5,964 nt of DNA from Halobacteriovoraceae bacterium (GTDB lineage Bacteria > Bdellovibrionota > Bacteriovoracia > Bacteriovoracales > Bacteriovoracaceae), in assembly GCA_018663815.1 (NCBI GenBank), contig JABJPQ010000479.1, positions 1 to 5,964 on the forward strand, given 5' to 3'. A model generated the notes under the pieces. That model was not told the DNA's origin. It saw only the letters and a list, made by a program, of their open reading frames with translations, and made no database searches. Each line of letters opens with the position of its first letter. Positions within the stretch are counted from its first letter, which is position 1. The translations under genes were made by a program, and so were the position numbers. This document shows, in pieces, positions 1-5,964 of this stretch.

Positions 1-804
1 AGCACCATACCCACCAAGTTTCATCAGTACACCTGCATGAAGCATTGATACTGCAGTTGGTGCTGAAGCATGCCCGTCGGGTGACCAAGTATGAAAAGGA
101 AATAAAGCTCCTAGAACTCCAAAACCTAAAAAGAAAACAGGGAAAACCCAAACTTGTAAAGCAGAGTCATAATCAACACTTCCAAGCTTTATTAAATCAA
201 AAGTCTGTAAACCTGATTCAAAGTAAACAGCAAATAAACCAATTAGTAGAAGAGCTGACCCGGCCATAAGCATGATGGTTAATTTCATGGCTGAGTATTC
301 TTTTTTTCCCGTTCCCCATACTGCAATAAGCAGGTACATCGGCAAAACAGCTATTTCATAAAAAACAAAAAAGACAAAAAGATCAAAACTGACAAAGACG
401 CCAAACACTCCGGCTACGAGTATCAGTAAAAGTGCAAAAAATTCTTTAGCTCGGTTTGTAACATTCCAACTAGCTAAAACACCACAAAAAATGATAATGG
501 CCGTTAAAATGATCATGGCCACAGAAATTCCATCGACCCCAACATAATAATCGATATTAAAATCTTTTAGCCATGTGAAACGTTCAACCAGATAGAGTTT
601 GGTACTTGTCGTAGATTTAATAGCTTCTAGGTCTGCAGAATAAAGTGTCCAAAATTGACAGGTCATAATAGTGGTTAGGATTACGACAATACCAGAGCCA
701 ATAAGCGATACCCATTTAATAAGGTGTTCTGACTTATTAGGAAGTAATATTACAGCGATGGCCGTAATAAAGGGAACAAGAACAATCCAACTTAAAATAC
801 CCAC
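1..804 (-). CDS. nuoM: NADH-quinone oxidoreductase subunit M, N-terminal 268 residues (3' end outside window), GTG start
   Basis: This is an antiporter-like membrane subunit (ND4 homologue) that forms a second proton channel beside NuoL. I translated the frame by hand from GTG at 804-802 to the left edge: 268 codons without a stop, about half a normal NuoM of about 500 residues. It opens MGILSWIVLVPFITAIAVI. Typical blocks are VDGISVAM, LFVFFVFYEIAVLPMYLLI with conserved Glu150, AVWGTGKKEYSAMKL, FPFHTWSPDGHASAPT and HAGVLMKLGGYG with Lys262. The position expected to hold the helix-7 lysine (E. coli Lys234) is Leu231, and no other basic residue lies in residues 222-237. His256 sits six residues before Lys262. 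This looks like the NuoM variant with a WSPDGH loop rather than the classic WLPDAH. The GTG start is supported by AAGG 7 bases upstream and by the preceding nuoL stop. Confidence 0.95.
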   Translation of the reverse strand, partial: MGILSWIVLVPFITAIAVILLPNKSEHLIKWVSLIGSGIVVILTTIMTCQFWTLYSADLEAIKSTTSTKLYLVERFTWLKDFNIDYYVGVDGISVAMIILTAIIIFCGVLASWNVTNRAKEFFALLLILVAGVFGVFVSFDLFVFFVFYEIAVLPMYLLIAVWGTGKKEYSAMKLTIMLMAGSALLLIGLFAVYFESGLQTFDLIKLGSVDYDSALQVWVFPVFFLGFGVLGALFPFHTWSPDGHASAPTAVSMLHAGVLMKLGGYGA

Positions 805-810
805 AATATA

Positions 811-816
811 ACCTTA
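811..816 (-). promoter_or_regulatory. Ribosome binding site of nuoM, fused with the nuoL stop codon
   Basis: Read on the minus strand, TAAGGT contains the nuoL stop codon TAA and a Shine-Dalgarno core AAGG. The last G of the core is 7 bases from the GTG start of nuoM. The site decides for GTG at 804, since no in-frame ATG lies near it, and it suggests that nuoM translation is coupled to nuoL termination. Confidence 0.7.
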
Positions 817-2769
817 TATGTGTTGAAAAATTAATATGTAAAAAACAACGAGTACGGCAATAATAAAAATATTGGCATAAAGTTGTAAAAACCCCGTCTG
901 CATTTTTGAAAATATAGCTCCAAGCCCAACAGTGCTTGAGCCAATAATATTCATGGTTCGGTCAACAACGTGTCGATCAAACCAAGCAAATGATTCTGAG
1001 ATAATATTAAAGATAATTTTTTTAGTTACGAATAAATACATTTCATCAAAATAAAATTTATTTTTAGCTGCGAGATAAAACTTTCCCAGTTTTTGACTTG
1101 TAGTTCGCGCAAGATTTGGCTTTTTGATATAAAATAAATAAGCCATAAAAATGCCAAAAACTCCAATCAGTGTGGCGGGAACAGCGACCATATAATCAAT
1201 TCCATGCTGAGTTAAGGGTTGTAAACCAATCAGACTATTCATAGGAATAAAGCCAGCACCAAGAGTAAATATTGAAAGAATGATCAATGGTAGTGTCATG
1301 CTAATACTTGCTTCGTGAGCTTTGATTGCATTTTCAGATTTTGCTTTTCCAAAAAAAGTCACAAAATAAATTCGAAACATATAAAAAGCAGTTAAGCCTG
1401 CCACGAGATAAGATACAGCCGCGATAACAGGTCGGTGCCCATGCACAGCTGCTGCTAGGACTTCATCTTTAGAGAAAAATCCGGAGAAAGGAGGTATTCC
1501 TGCTATGGCCAAAGTTGCAATTAAAAAGGCCATATGTGTGATGGGCATTTTTTTTCTTAGTCCACCCATATCCCAAATTGAATTACTGTGAACAGCGTGG
1601 ATTAAAGTACCTGCACATAAAAATAATGCTGCTTTAAAAAATGCATGGGTAAAAAGGTGAAACATAGAAGCTGTAAAACCTAGTGGAACTGAGACACTGG
1701 CTACTCCTAGGGCCATCATTAAATATCCCAGCTGGCTTAAGGTTGAAAATGCGAGAACTCTTTTAATATCATCTTGGGTACAAGCAATAATAGCCGCAAA
1801 TAGACTAGTGAATGTTCCGACAAATGCTACGACTTCTAAAGCGCTAGCAGCTCCACTAAAAGCAGGAAATAATCTTGCGGTAAGGTAAACCCCGGCCACG
1901 ACCATAGTTGCCGCATGAATTAAGGCCGAAACAGGTGTTGGGCCTTCCATTGCATCTGGTAGCCAAATATGAAGCGGAAACATTGCTGATTTACCAGCTG
2001 CTCCCATATAAACAAGAATTAAAGCCAGTCCAAGAATTGAGAGTCCAAATACTCCTGAGTCTATTTCGCTAAACATGCTAATAAACTCAGCTGAGTTAAT
2101 GACTGCAAAATCAAGAATAGATGCTCCCTCATTTAGAGGTAGTTTAGAAGTGTAACCTAAGTAACCTAGTAAAAGAATACCGATAACAAAACCTAAGTCG
2201 GCAAAGCGAGTAACAATAAAAGCTTTTTTAGAAGCTGATACAGCAGATGGTTTTTGGTAGTAATAACCAATCAATAAAAAGGAAGAAAGACCAACAAGCT
2301 CCCAAAAGACAAACATTTGAACAATATTTGGAGCTAAAACTAATCCGAGCATATTAAAAGTAAAAAAGGGAAGATAAGAAAAGTATCGTCCATAACCATC
2401 TTCACCTGTCATATATCCTATTGAAAATAAATGCACTAACGAGCTAACCGTCGTAACAACAACTAACATCATTACTGAGATGGGATCAAGTAGTGTACCC
2501 ATTTTAGCTTTCATCATGGGTAAGTATGATAACCACTCCATATCAACTGGAACGATTGCGAGATGTTCTCCAGTGGTTGATAATGAAAAATAATCAAAAG
2601 CAATTTTATAGGAAAAAAGGGCACTCGCACCAACTAAGCTTAAAGCTAGTACACCTGTCGCTTTTTGATTAATATTTTTAACAAAAAGACCATTTAAAAT
2701 GAAAGCAGTCAAAGAAAGCGCTGGGACAATCCACGCATTTTCTAAAAAGAAGCTAAGTTGTGGTGTCAT
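814..2769 (-). CDS. nuoL: NADH-quinone oxidoreductase subunit L (antiporter-like, distal pump)
   Basis: This is the largest membrane subunit (ND5 homologue), related to MrpA cation/proton antiporter subunits, and it forms a proton channel at the far end of the membrane arm. It has 651 residues, slightly over the 613 of E. coli. The channel residues are all present: Glu157 in FVFWELVG, Lys260 in GAAGKSAMFPLH, His285 in SALIHAATMV, Lys336 in DDIKRVLAFSTLSQLGY, Lys379 in HAFFKAALF and Lys434 in GFFSKDEVL. The C-terminus has the expected long lateral stretch: FDEMYLFVTKKI, then FDRHVVDRTMN, then KMQTGFLQLYA leading to a last anchoring helix (633-649). This completeness argues for a working pump. 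The start ATG follows AAAGGATAG, in which the nuoK stop is embedded. The gene ends 9 bases before nuoM. Confidence 0.98.
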   Translation of the reverse strand: MTPQLSFFLENAWIVPALSLTAFILNGLFVKNINQKATGVLALSLVGASALFSYKIAFDYFSLSTTGEHLAIVPVDMEWLSYLPMMKAKMGTLLDPISVMMLVVVTTVSSLVHLFSIGYMTGEDGYGRYFSYLPFFTFNMLGLVLAPNIVQMFVFWELVGLSSFLLIGYYYQKPSAVSASKKAFIVTRFADLGFVIGILLLGYLGYTSKLPLNEGASILDFAVINSAEFISMFSEIDSGVFGLSILGLALILVYMGAAGKSAMFPLHIWLPDAMEGPTPVSALIHAATMVVAGVYLTARLFPAFSGAASALEVVAFVGTFTSLFAAIIACTQDDIKRVLAFSTLSQLGYLMMALGVASVSVPLGFTASMFHLFTHAFFKAALFLCAGTLIHAVHSNSIWDMGGLRKKMPITHMAFLIATLAIAGIPPFSGFFSKDEVLAAAVHGHRPVIAAVSYLVAGLTAFYMFRIYFVTFFGKAKSENAIKAHEASISMTLPLIILSIFTLGAGFIPMNSLIGLQPLTQHGIDYMVAVPATLIGVFGIFMAYLFYIKKPNLARTTSQKLGKFYLAAKNKFYFDEMYLFVTKKIIFNIISESFAWFDRHVVDRTMNIIGSSTVGLGAIFSKMQTGFLQLYANIFIIAVLVVFYILIFQHI

Positions 2770-2771
2770 AT

Positions 2772-3095
2772 CTATCCTTTTAGGTCCGTAAGTTTGGTAA
2801 CATTAACACTCATCTTGTGTCTAAATAATGCTAGTAAGATGGCAAATAAAATAACAACTTCACAAGCAGCTAGAGCTATTACTAAAAGCCCCATGACTTC
2901 ACCTTCTATTTTTGGAACAAGGCCATATCGATCAAATAAAATAAAGTTGAGCACGGTGCTGTTGACTAAAATTTCAATGGAAATTAAAATTCCAATGGCA
3001 TTTCTTCTGGTTAAGAAACCATAGATTCCAAGTGAAAAAAGAGCACTGGATAATATGAGCCAATAACTGAGAGGTATGGTACTTGTAACAGTCAT
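2772..3095 (-). CDS. nuoK: NADH-quinone oxidoreductase subunit K
   Basis: This is the small three-helix membrane subunit (ND4L homologue) next to NuoJ and the antiporter-like subunits. It carries two buried glutamates on the proton path. It has 107 residues, the normal size. The helices are at about 9-28, 33-54 and 66-91. The two glutamates are present: Glu41 in LISIEILVN and Glu79 in AACEVVILF, matching E. coli Glu36 and Glu72 (numbers recalled, not looked up). TRRNAIG after helix 1 is a typical loop. The start ATG overlaps the nuoJ stop by 4 bases (ATGA), which suggests translational coupling and fixes the start. The gene ends 2 bases before nuoL, and its last codons (AAAGGA) supply the nuoL Shine-Dalgarno. 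Confidence 0.97.
   Translation of the reverse strand: MTVTSTIPLSYWLILSSALFSLGIYGFLTRRNAIGILISIEILVNSTVLNFILFDRYGLVPKIEGEVMGLLVIALAACEVVILFAILLALFRHKMSVNVTKLTDLKG
2773..2778 (-). promoter_or_regulatory. Ribosome binding site of nuoL, inside the end of nuoK
   Basis: Read on the minus strand, the last two sense codons of nuoK plus its stop read AAAGGATAG, and the nuoL ATG follows 2 bases after the stop. The AAAGGA core is short-spaced but clear. It fits translational coupling of nuoK to nuoL. Confidence 0.6.
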
Positions 3096-3625
3096 GACTT
3101 TGACCCCTGGTCATCGTCTTTGCGACCGATGACAATACCACCAATTAAAGCGGCCAAAAGAATAATAGATATAAGTTCAAATGATAGAATTTGACCATTT
3201 TTTGAATAGTTTAAAAAAGATTTTCCAATTGCTCCAATTTCATCTTGAGGTAGAGTTTTGTTTGTAACGTTGAAAAAATCATTTGTAAAAACATAAAACG
3301 AAGTGATGAAAAAAGCGACAGCAGCAAATATAGCCGCGAAATTTCTTTTTACCGTGGGAGCTTCTTGTTTTAGTTCATGACTGGAAGTAACCATAATAGC
3401 AAAGACCACAAGTATGAGAACACCACCAACGTAAAGTAGTATTTGAACTCCGGCCATAAACTCTGCCCCCAACATGATATAAAAAGCAGCCGATGTCGTT
3501 AGAACAAGCATTAATGCTACGGCACTGTGAACAAGTTTTTGCACGGTAACGGCCAAGAATGTGAAGACAATGCTGATAGCAGCAAAAAGATAAAAGAAAA
3601 TTGTTTCAAAAGGAATATCAAACAT
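3092..3625 (-). CDS. nuoJ: NADH-quinone oxidoreductase subunit J (start placed at the internal ATG)
   Basis: This is the small membrane subunit (ND6 homologue) between NuoK and NuoH. Its third helix has a pi-bulge thought to change shape during coupling. With the start at 3625 it has 177 residues, close to the 184 of E. coli. Hydrophobic segments lie at about 9-26, 33-52, 57-80, 96-113 and 147-167. The key helix-3 block is FMAGVQILLYVGGVLILVVF (56-75), with Tyr65 and Gly67-Gly68 at the conserved bulge. The end of the last helix, ELISIILLAALIGGIVIGRKD, is typical of the family. A longer reading begins with GTG at 3661 and adds 12 residues. I prefer the ATG because the GTG has no spaced Shine-Dalgarno, while the ATG follows AAAGGTGG and GGTGA, and helix 1 then begins near the N-terminus as is usual. 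The stop overlaps nuoK in ATGA. Confidence 0.93.
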   Translation of the reverse strand: MFDIPFETIFFYLFAAISIVFTFLAVTVQKLVHSAVALMLVLTTSAAFYIMLGAEFMAGVQILLYVGGVLILVVFAIMVTSSHELKQEAPTVKRNFAAIFAAVAFFITSFYVFTNDFFNVTNKTLPQDEIGAIGKSFLNYSKNGQILSFELISIILLAALIGGIVIGRKDDDQGSKS

Positions 3626-4328
3626 TGGATTCACCACCACCTTTTTTATCCATTGAATCACCTAATTTTGAAACACCTGCGAGAGTTGCACCATTCATAG
3701 GAATATTAGGACCAATATATTTTTCACGATATTTTTCTTTGTTAGCATTTAATTGGCTTTCCTTTTTTTCATCATCCATTTTTCCAATGACTTTCGCAGG
3801 AGGGCCAGCGTATTTATTTAGTTGAGTGACTAATAATCTTCTGTCGTAGACAGTTGATTCAAAGTCTGGATTCCATTCAAGCGCATCAAAGGGACAGACA
3901 AGCACACAAATATTGCAAAACGTGCAACTATCTTGGCGCCAAACGTAACTATCAACTTCAATTTTTTTAGAAATTTCACCTTTGGTACTTTCAATAATGA
4001 TAGAAGCATTTGGACAATGAGTTTCACATATTTTACAACCAGTACAGTTGTGAAGTCCTTCCTCATTGTATTTAAGTTTTAAGTTATGGCGGTAACGCTC
4101 AGGCATTTTTAACGTTTCTCTGTTTTCTGGATATTGTTGCGTTACAATTGTTTTTGGTCTTAAAAAATAATACATGGTGATTTTAAGACCAGTCCAAAGA
4201 GATTTAAAAGCAAATGCAGTCGTAGAGAAGACATTATTACGTTCGATAACGGGAGCTTGCACTGCTGTTGCTTGCAAGTTTCCATATTGAACTTCTTTTA
4301 CCTTTGAATTTTTCCAGCTATCAAACAT
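3618..4328 (-). CDS. nuoI: NADH-quinone oxidoreductase subunit I (2 x [4Fe-4S] ferredoxin-type) with extended tails
   Basis: This is the TYKY-type subunit. It holds the two clusters usually called N6a and N6b, which relay electrons from the NADH or dehydrogenase arm to NuoB and the quinone. It has 236 residues against about 160-180 in typical bacterial NuoI. The family's amphipathic N-terminal helix is at SLWTGLKITMYYFLRP (43-58), followed by QYPE and MPERYR (75-80). Two full ferredoxin motifs follow: C95, C98, C101, C105-P and C135, C138, C141, C145-P. Extra parts are about 35 residues before the helix and about 60 after the conserved core, the latter Lys/Glu-rich (183-203) and then Gly/Ser-rich. 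The ATG is preceded by TAAGGT about 9 bases upstream, which overlaps the nuoH stop. The gene starts 11 bases after nuoH and its last 8 bases overlap the preferred nuoJ start. Confidence 0.97.
   Translation of the reverse strand: MFDSWKNSKVKEVQYGNLQATAVQAPVIERNNVFSTTAFAFKSLWTGLKITMYYFLRPKTIVTQQYPENRETLKMPERYRHNLKLKYNEEGLHNCTGCKICETHCPNASIIIESTKGEISKKIEVDSYVWRQDSCTFCNICVLVCPFDALEWNPDFESTVYDRRLLVTQLNKYAGPPAKVIGKMDDEKKESQLNANKEKYREKYIGPNIPMNGATLAGVSKLGDSMDKKGGGESNV
3631..3644 (-). promoter_or_regulatory. Ribosome binding site of nuoJ, inside the end of nuoI
   Basis: Read on the minus strand, the last nuoI codons give AAAGGTGGTGGTGA. Two overlapping Shine-Dalgarno-like cores are possible: AAAGGTGG about 11 bases from the ATG at 3625, and GGTGA 5 bases from it. 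No comparable spaced core precedes the in-frame GTG at 3661. This is the main sequence reason for choosing the shorter NuoJ. Confidence 0.6.
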
Positions 4329-4334
4329 TTATAA

Positions 4335-4342
4335 ATACCTTA
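4335..4342 (-). promoter_or_regulatory. Ribosome binding site of nuoI, fused with the nuoH stop codon
   Basis: Read on the minus strand, the nuoH stop TAA runs straight into GGT, giving a TAAGGT core about 9 bases before the nuoI ATG. It is the same layout as at the nuoL-nuoM junction. It supports the nuoI start at 4328, and so supports the N-terminal extension of NuoI being translated. Confidence 0.65.
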
Positions 4343-5476
4343 TGCAAAAAAATACCATTTAAAACTAACGACAATTGCGGCTAATACAATATTAATTAGA
4401 CCTAGTGGCAATAAAAATTTCCACTCAAGTTTCATGAGTTGATCAATTCTAAGTCTTGGAAAAGTCCATCTAATCCACATCATAAGAAAAATGAGAGTGG
4501 ATGTTTTAAGCATAAACCAAGCAAGCGGAGGCAGTAAATCCATAACTGAATTTAGAGCATCAAGACCTTGAATATGGAAAGGTAACCAGCCACCAAAGAA
4601 AATTGTTGTCATAAGAGCGCAAGCTAAAAACATATTAATGAATTCGGCTAAAAAGAAAAATGAAAATCTCATACCAGAGTACTCAGTATGAAATCCAGCT
4701 CCTAGCTCTGCTTCGCCTTCTGGTAAATCAAATGGAGTTCTGTTCAGCTCAGCTAAGGATGCAGTAAAGAAAATAAAGAAAGCGATGACTGAAACAATAT
4801 GCCCTTTAAAAATCCACCATAATGAATCTTGTTGGTAAATGATTTCACTTAATTTTAATGATCCCGTAAATAAAACGACCACAACTAATACAATCGTGAT
4901 GGAAAGCTCATAAGATATTAATTGAGCCGCTGCTCGCATGGCCCCTAATAATGACCATTTATTATGTGAACCCCAACCGGCCAAGAGAACAGCAAAAACA
5001 CCAATGCCAGAAACCGCAGCGAGGTAAAGTAATCCAATATCCAGATCAATCACTTGGATATTGGGAGCAAAGGGGATGGCCACCATTCCAAGTACAGTTC
5101 CTACCATCGCAATAAAAGGAGCGATGAAATGTAATAGTTTATCTGCATCTTTAGGAATCAAATCCTCTTTATTTAAAAGCTTAATGGCATCTGCAATTGG
5201 TTGTAAGATGCCATGAAAACCAACTCGCATAGGACCTAATCGACATTGGAAGTGAGCTGCAATTTTTCGCTCTAAATATACTAATGTTAAAGCCAAGACA
5301 GTTATAAAAGTCAGAGCTCCAATCATTGGTAGTACAATAAAAAATAGTGTTTTAAAAATATCTTGGTTTTGATAATGAGTTTCAACTATTGAGGCAATGG
5401 TAACAACTTGGGGGATCTCAGCGAGTAAGCCAGTTGATATGAGTAAAAGGGAAACTATAAATATAAGACTTTTCAT
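4340..5476 (-). CDS. nuoH: NADH-quinone oxidoreductase subunit H with N-terminal signal-like extension
   Basis: This is the membrane subunit (ND1 homologue) that sits under the peripheral arm, closes the quinone chamber and starts the proton-coupling path. It has 378 residues, longer than the roughly 325 of E. coli NuoH. Conserved blocks: LERK (68-71) and FQCRLGPMRVG (76-86), ADAIKLLNKEDLIP (95-108), GAMRAAAQLISYE (178-190), LAELNRTPFDLPEGEAELGAG (241-261), HTEYSGMRF (263-271), RWTFPRLRIDQLM (336-348) and WKFLLPL (352-358). The conserved first helix begins near residue 44. Before it lies an extra segment: Lys2, a hydrophobic stretch (4-18) and a possible weak cleavage site after LLA (17-19), so it looks like a signal peptide or signal anchor. 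The only ATG, GTG or TTG codon before the first conserved helix is the annotated ATG, so the extension is probably real. The start has a modest Shine-Dalgarno-like AGG overlapping the end of nuoD. Confidence 0.97.
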   Translation of the reverse strand: MKSLIFIVSLLLISTGLLAEIPQVVTIASIVETHYQNQDIFKTLFFIVLPMIGALTFITVLALTLVYLERKIAAHFQCRLGPMRVGFHGILQPIADAIKLLNKEDLIPKDADKLLHFIAPFIAMVGTVLGMVAIPFAPNIQVIDLDIGLLYLAAVSGIGVFAVLLAGWGSHNKWSLLGAMRAAAQLISYELSITIVLVVVVLFTGSLKLSEIIYQQDSLWWIFKGHIVSVIAFFIFFTASLAELNRTPFDLPEGEAELGAGFHTEYSGMRFSFFFLAEFINMFLACALMTTIFFGGWLPFHIQGLDALNSVMDLLPPLAWFMLKTSTLIFLMMWIRWTFPRLRIDQLMKLEWKFLLPLGLINIVLAAIVVSFKWYFFA

Positions 5477-5479
5477 TTA

Positions 5480-5964
5480 TTACCTATCTATATCCGGAAC
5501 AACAATATCAAGTGATGAAACCATACTTACGAGATCACCAAGTTTTCCACCCGGGGCAATCTTTTGTAGCACCCATAAATTATTAAAGTTAGGTGTTCTA
5601 AAGTGTGCTCTATGAGGTTGTGCTTTTTTTGTTGAAACAATAGTACAGCCTAGTATTCCACGAGCGGTTTCAACCTCTGAGTAAAACCGTCCTTCTGGAA
5701 GTTTGAGTTTACTCAGTGGTCCTGGTTTTAATTGTTGAAATGGACCCTCAGGGATATTATCAATAAGTTGTTCAATAATGCTGAGAGATTGTCGCATCTC
5801 TTCTAACCTTACCCAATATCTGTCCCAGCAGTCACCGGTTGAGCCAACTGAAATATTGAAATCGACTTGGGAGTACTTTCCATAGGGAGCGTTTTTTCTT
5901 AAGTCGTAGGGAACACCGCTACCTCTAAGAGTTGGACCTGAAGCGCCAAATGCCAGAGCGTCAG
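5480..5964 (-). CDS. nuoD: NADH-quinone oxidoreductase subunit D, C-terminal 160 residues (5' end outside window)
   Basis: This is the C-terminal part of the 49-kDa-type subunit of Complex I, a cytoplasmic-side connecting-arm protein whose fold derives from the large subunit of NiFe hydrogenases. With NuoB it forms the quinone-reduction cavity. The frame is open to the right edge and no start is visible. Family signatures read in order: SGPTLRGSGVPYDLRK, then PYGKYSQVDF, VGSTGDCWDRYWVRLEEMRQS, LPEGRFYSEVETARG, PHRAHFRTPNFNNL and the typical C-terminal end SSLDIVVPDIDR, which closes with Asp-Arg as in most NuoD proteins. The quinone-site His and Tyr of the N-terminal half lie outside the window. 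One small departure is TARG where SPRG is usual. The stop lies 3 bases before nuoH, with no nuoE, nuoF or nuoG between. An internal Met at 5797 is not the start, because clear NuoD homology continues upstream of it. Confidence 0.97.
   Translation of the reverse strand, partial: DALAFGASGPTLRGSGVPYDLRKNAPYGKYSQVDFNISVGSTGDCWDRYWVRLEEMRQSLSIIEQLIDNIPEGPFQQLKPGPLSKLKLPEGRFYSEVETARGILGCTIVSTKKAQPHRAHFRTPNFNNLWVLQKIAPGGKLGDLVSMVSSLDIVVPDIDR

Noticed and set aside
45..269. Plus-strand open frame of 74 codons, Lys/Gln-rich
   Set aside because: It lies antisense within the nuoM coding frame, which has unmistakable NuoM motifs. The composition reflects the complement of hydrophobic codons and it has no recognisable domain.
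805..813. Possible terminator or promoter between nuoL and nuoM
   Set aside because: The gap is only 9 bases, there is no inverted repeat, and it is fully used by a ribosome binding site.
2758..3024. Plus-strand open frame opposite nuoK and the start of nuoL
   Set aside because: It is antisense to clearly conserved NuoK sequence, and its protein has no domain I recognise.
3601..3825. Plus-strand open frame opposite the end of nuoI and the start of nuoJ
   Set aside because: It is antisense to real genes and shows no family signature or independent context.
3830..4066. Minus-strand open frame of 78 codons inside nuoI in another frame
   Set aside because: The nuoI frame carries both cysteine motifs over the same bases, so this is an out-of-frame shadow.
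3616..4328. The same ten bases, ATGTTTGATA, begin both nuoI and nuoJ
   Set aside because: Ten bases shared at two AT-rich start sites can arise by chance. The following residues differ and there is no sign of duplication.
5216..5250. NuoH has GPMRVG instead of the GPNRVG of E. coli
   Set aside because: This position varies among bacterial NuoH proteins, and the surrounding Arg, Gly and Pro are intact, so it is not a sign of lost function.
5397..5615. Plus-strand open frame across the nuoD-nuoH junction
   Set aside because: It is antisense to the NuoD C-terminus and the NuoH N-terminus, with no supporting motif.

Overview
The window is a single, tightly packed piece of a respiratory Complex I (nuo, proton-translocating NADH-quinone oxidoreductase) operon, all on the minus strand. 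Transcription runs from the right edge to the left edge in the order nuoD (3' end only) - nuoH - nuoI - nuoJ - nuoK - nuoL - nuoM (5' part only). Both outer genes are cut by the window. There is no intergenic stretch longer than 11 bases, and I see no promoter, terminator, RNA gene, mobile element, repeat array or CRISPR. The open frames on the plus strand are shadows of these genes.

The genes build two parts of one membrane machine. NuoD and NuoI belong to the peripheral connecting arm: NuoD lines the quinone cavity and NuoI carries two [4Fe-4S] clusters that pass electrons towards the quinone. NuoH is the membrane subunit that closes the quinone site. NuoJ and NuoK link it to the antiporter-like pump subunits NuoL and NuoM. 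The usual catalytic and channel residues are present almost everywhere, so the complex looks functional.

Four points depart from the textbook arrangement. (1) nuoD is followed directly by nuoH, 3 bases apart, so the NADH-input module genes nuoE, nuoF and nuoG are not in their usual place. (2) NuoH has an N-terminal extension that looks like a signal peptide or extra membrane helix. (3) NuoM has leucine where the conserved lysine of transmembrane helix 7 is expected. (4) NuoI has extra tails at both ends.

The organism is a bacterium with an AT-rich genome. Gene content and the style of NuoM, NuoH and NuoI would fit a Gram-negative of the Bdellovibrionota or former deltaproteobacterial kind, but this is a low-confidence guess made without a database search. 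I did not find a new type of system: this is mostly core metabolism with a few unusual details.
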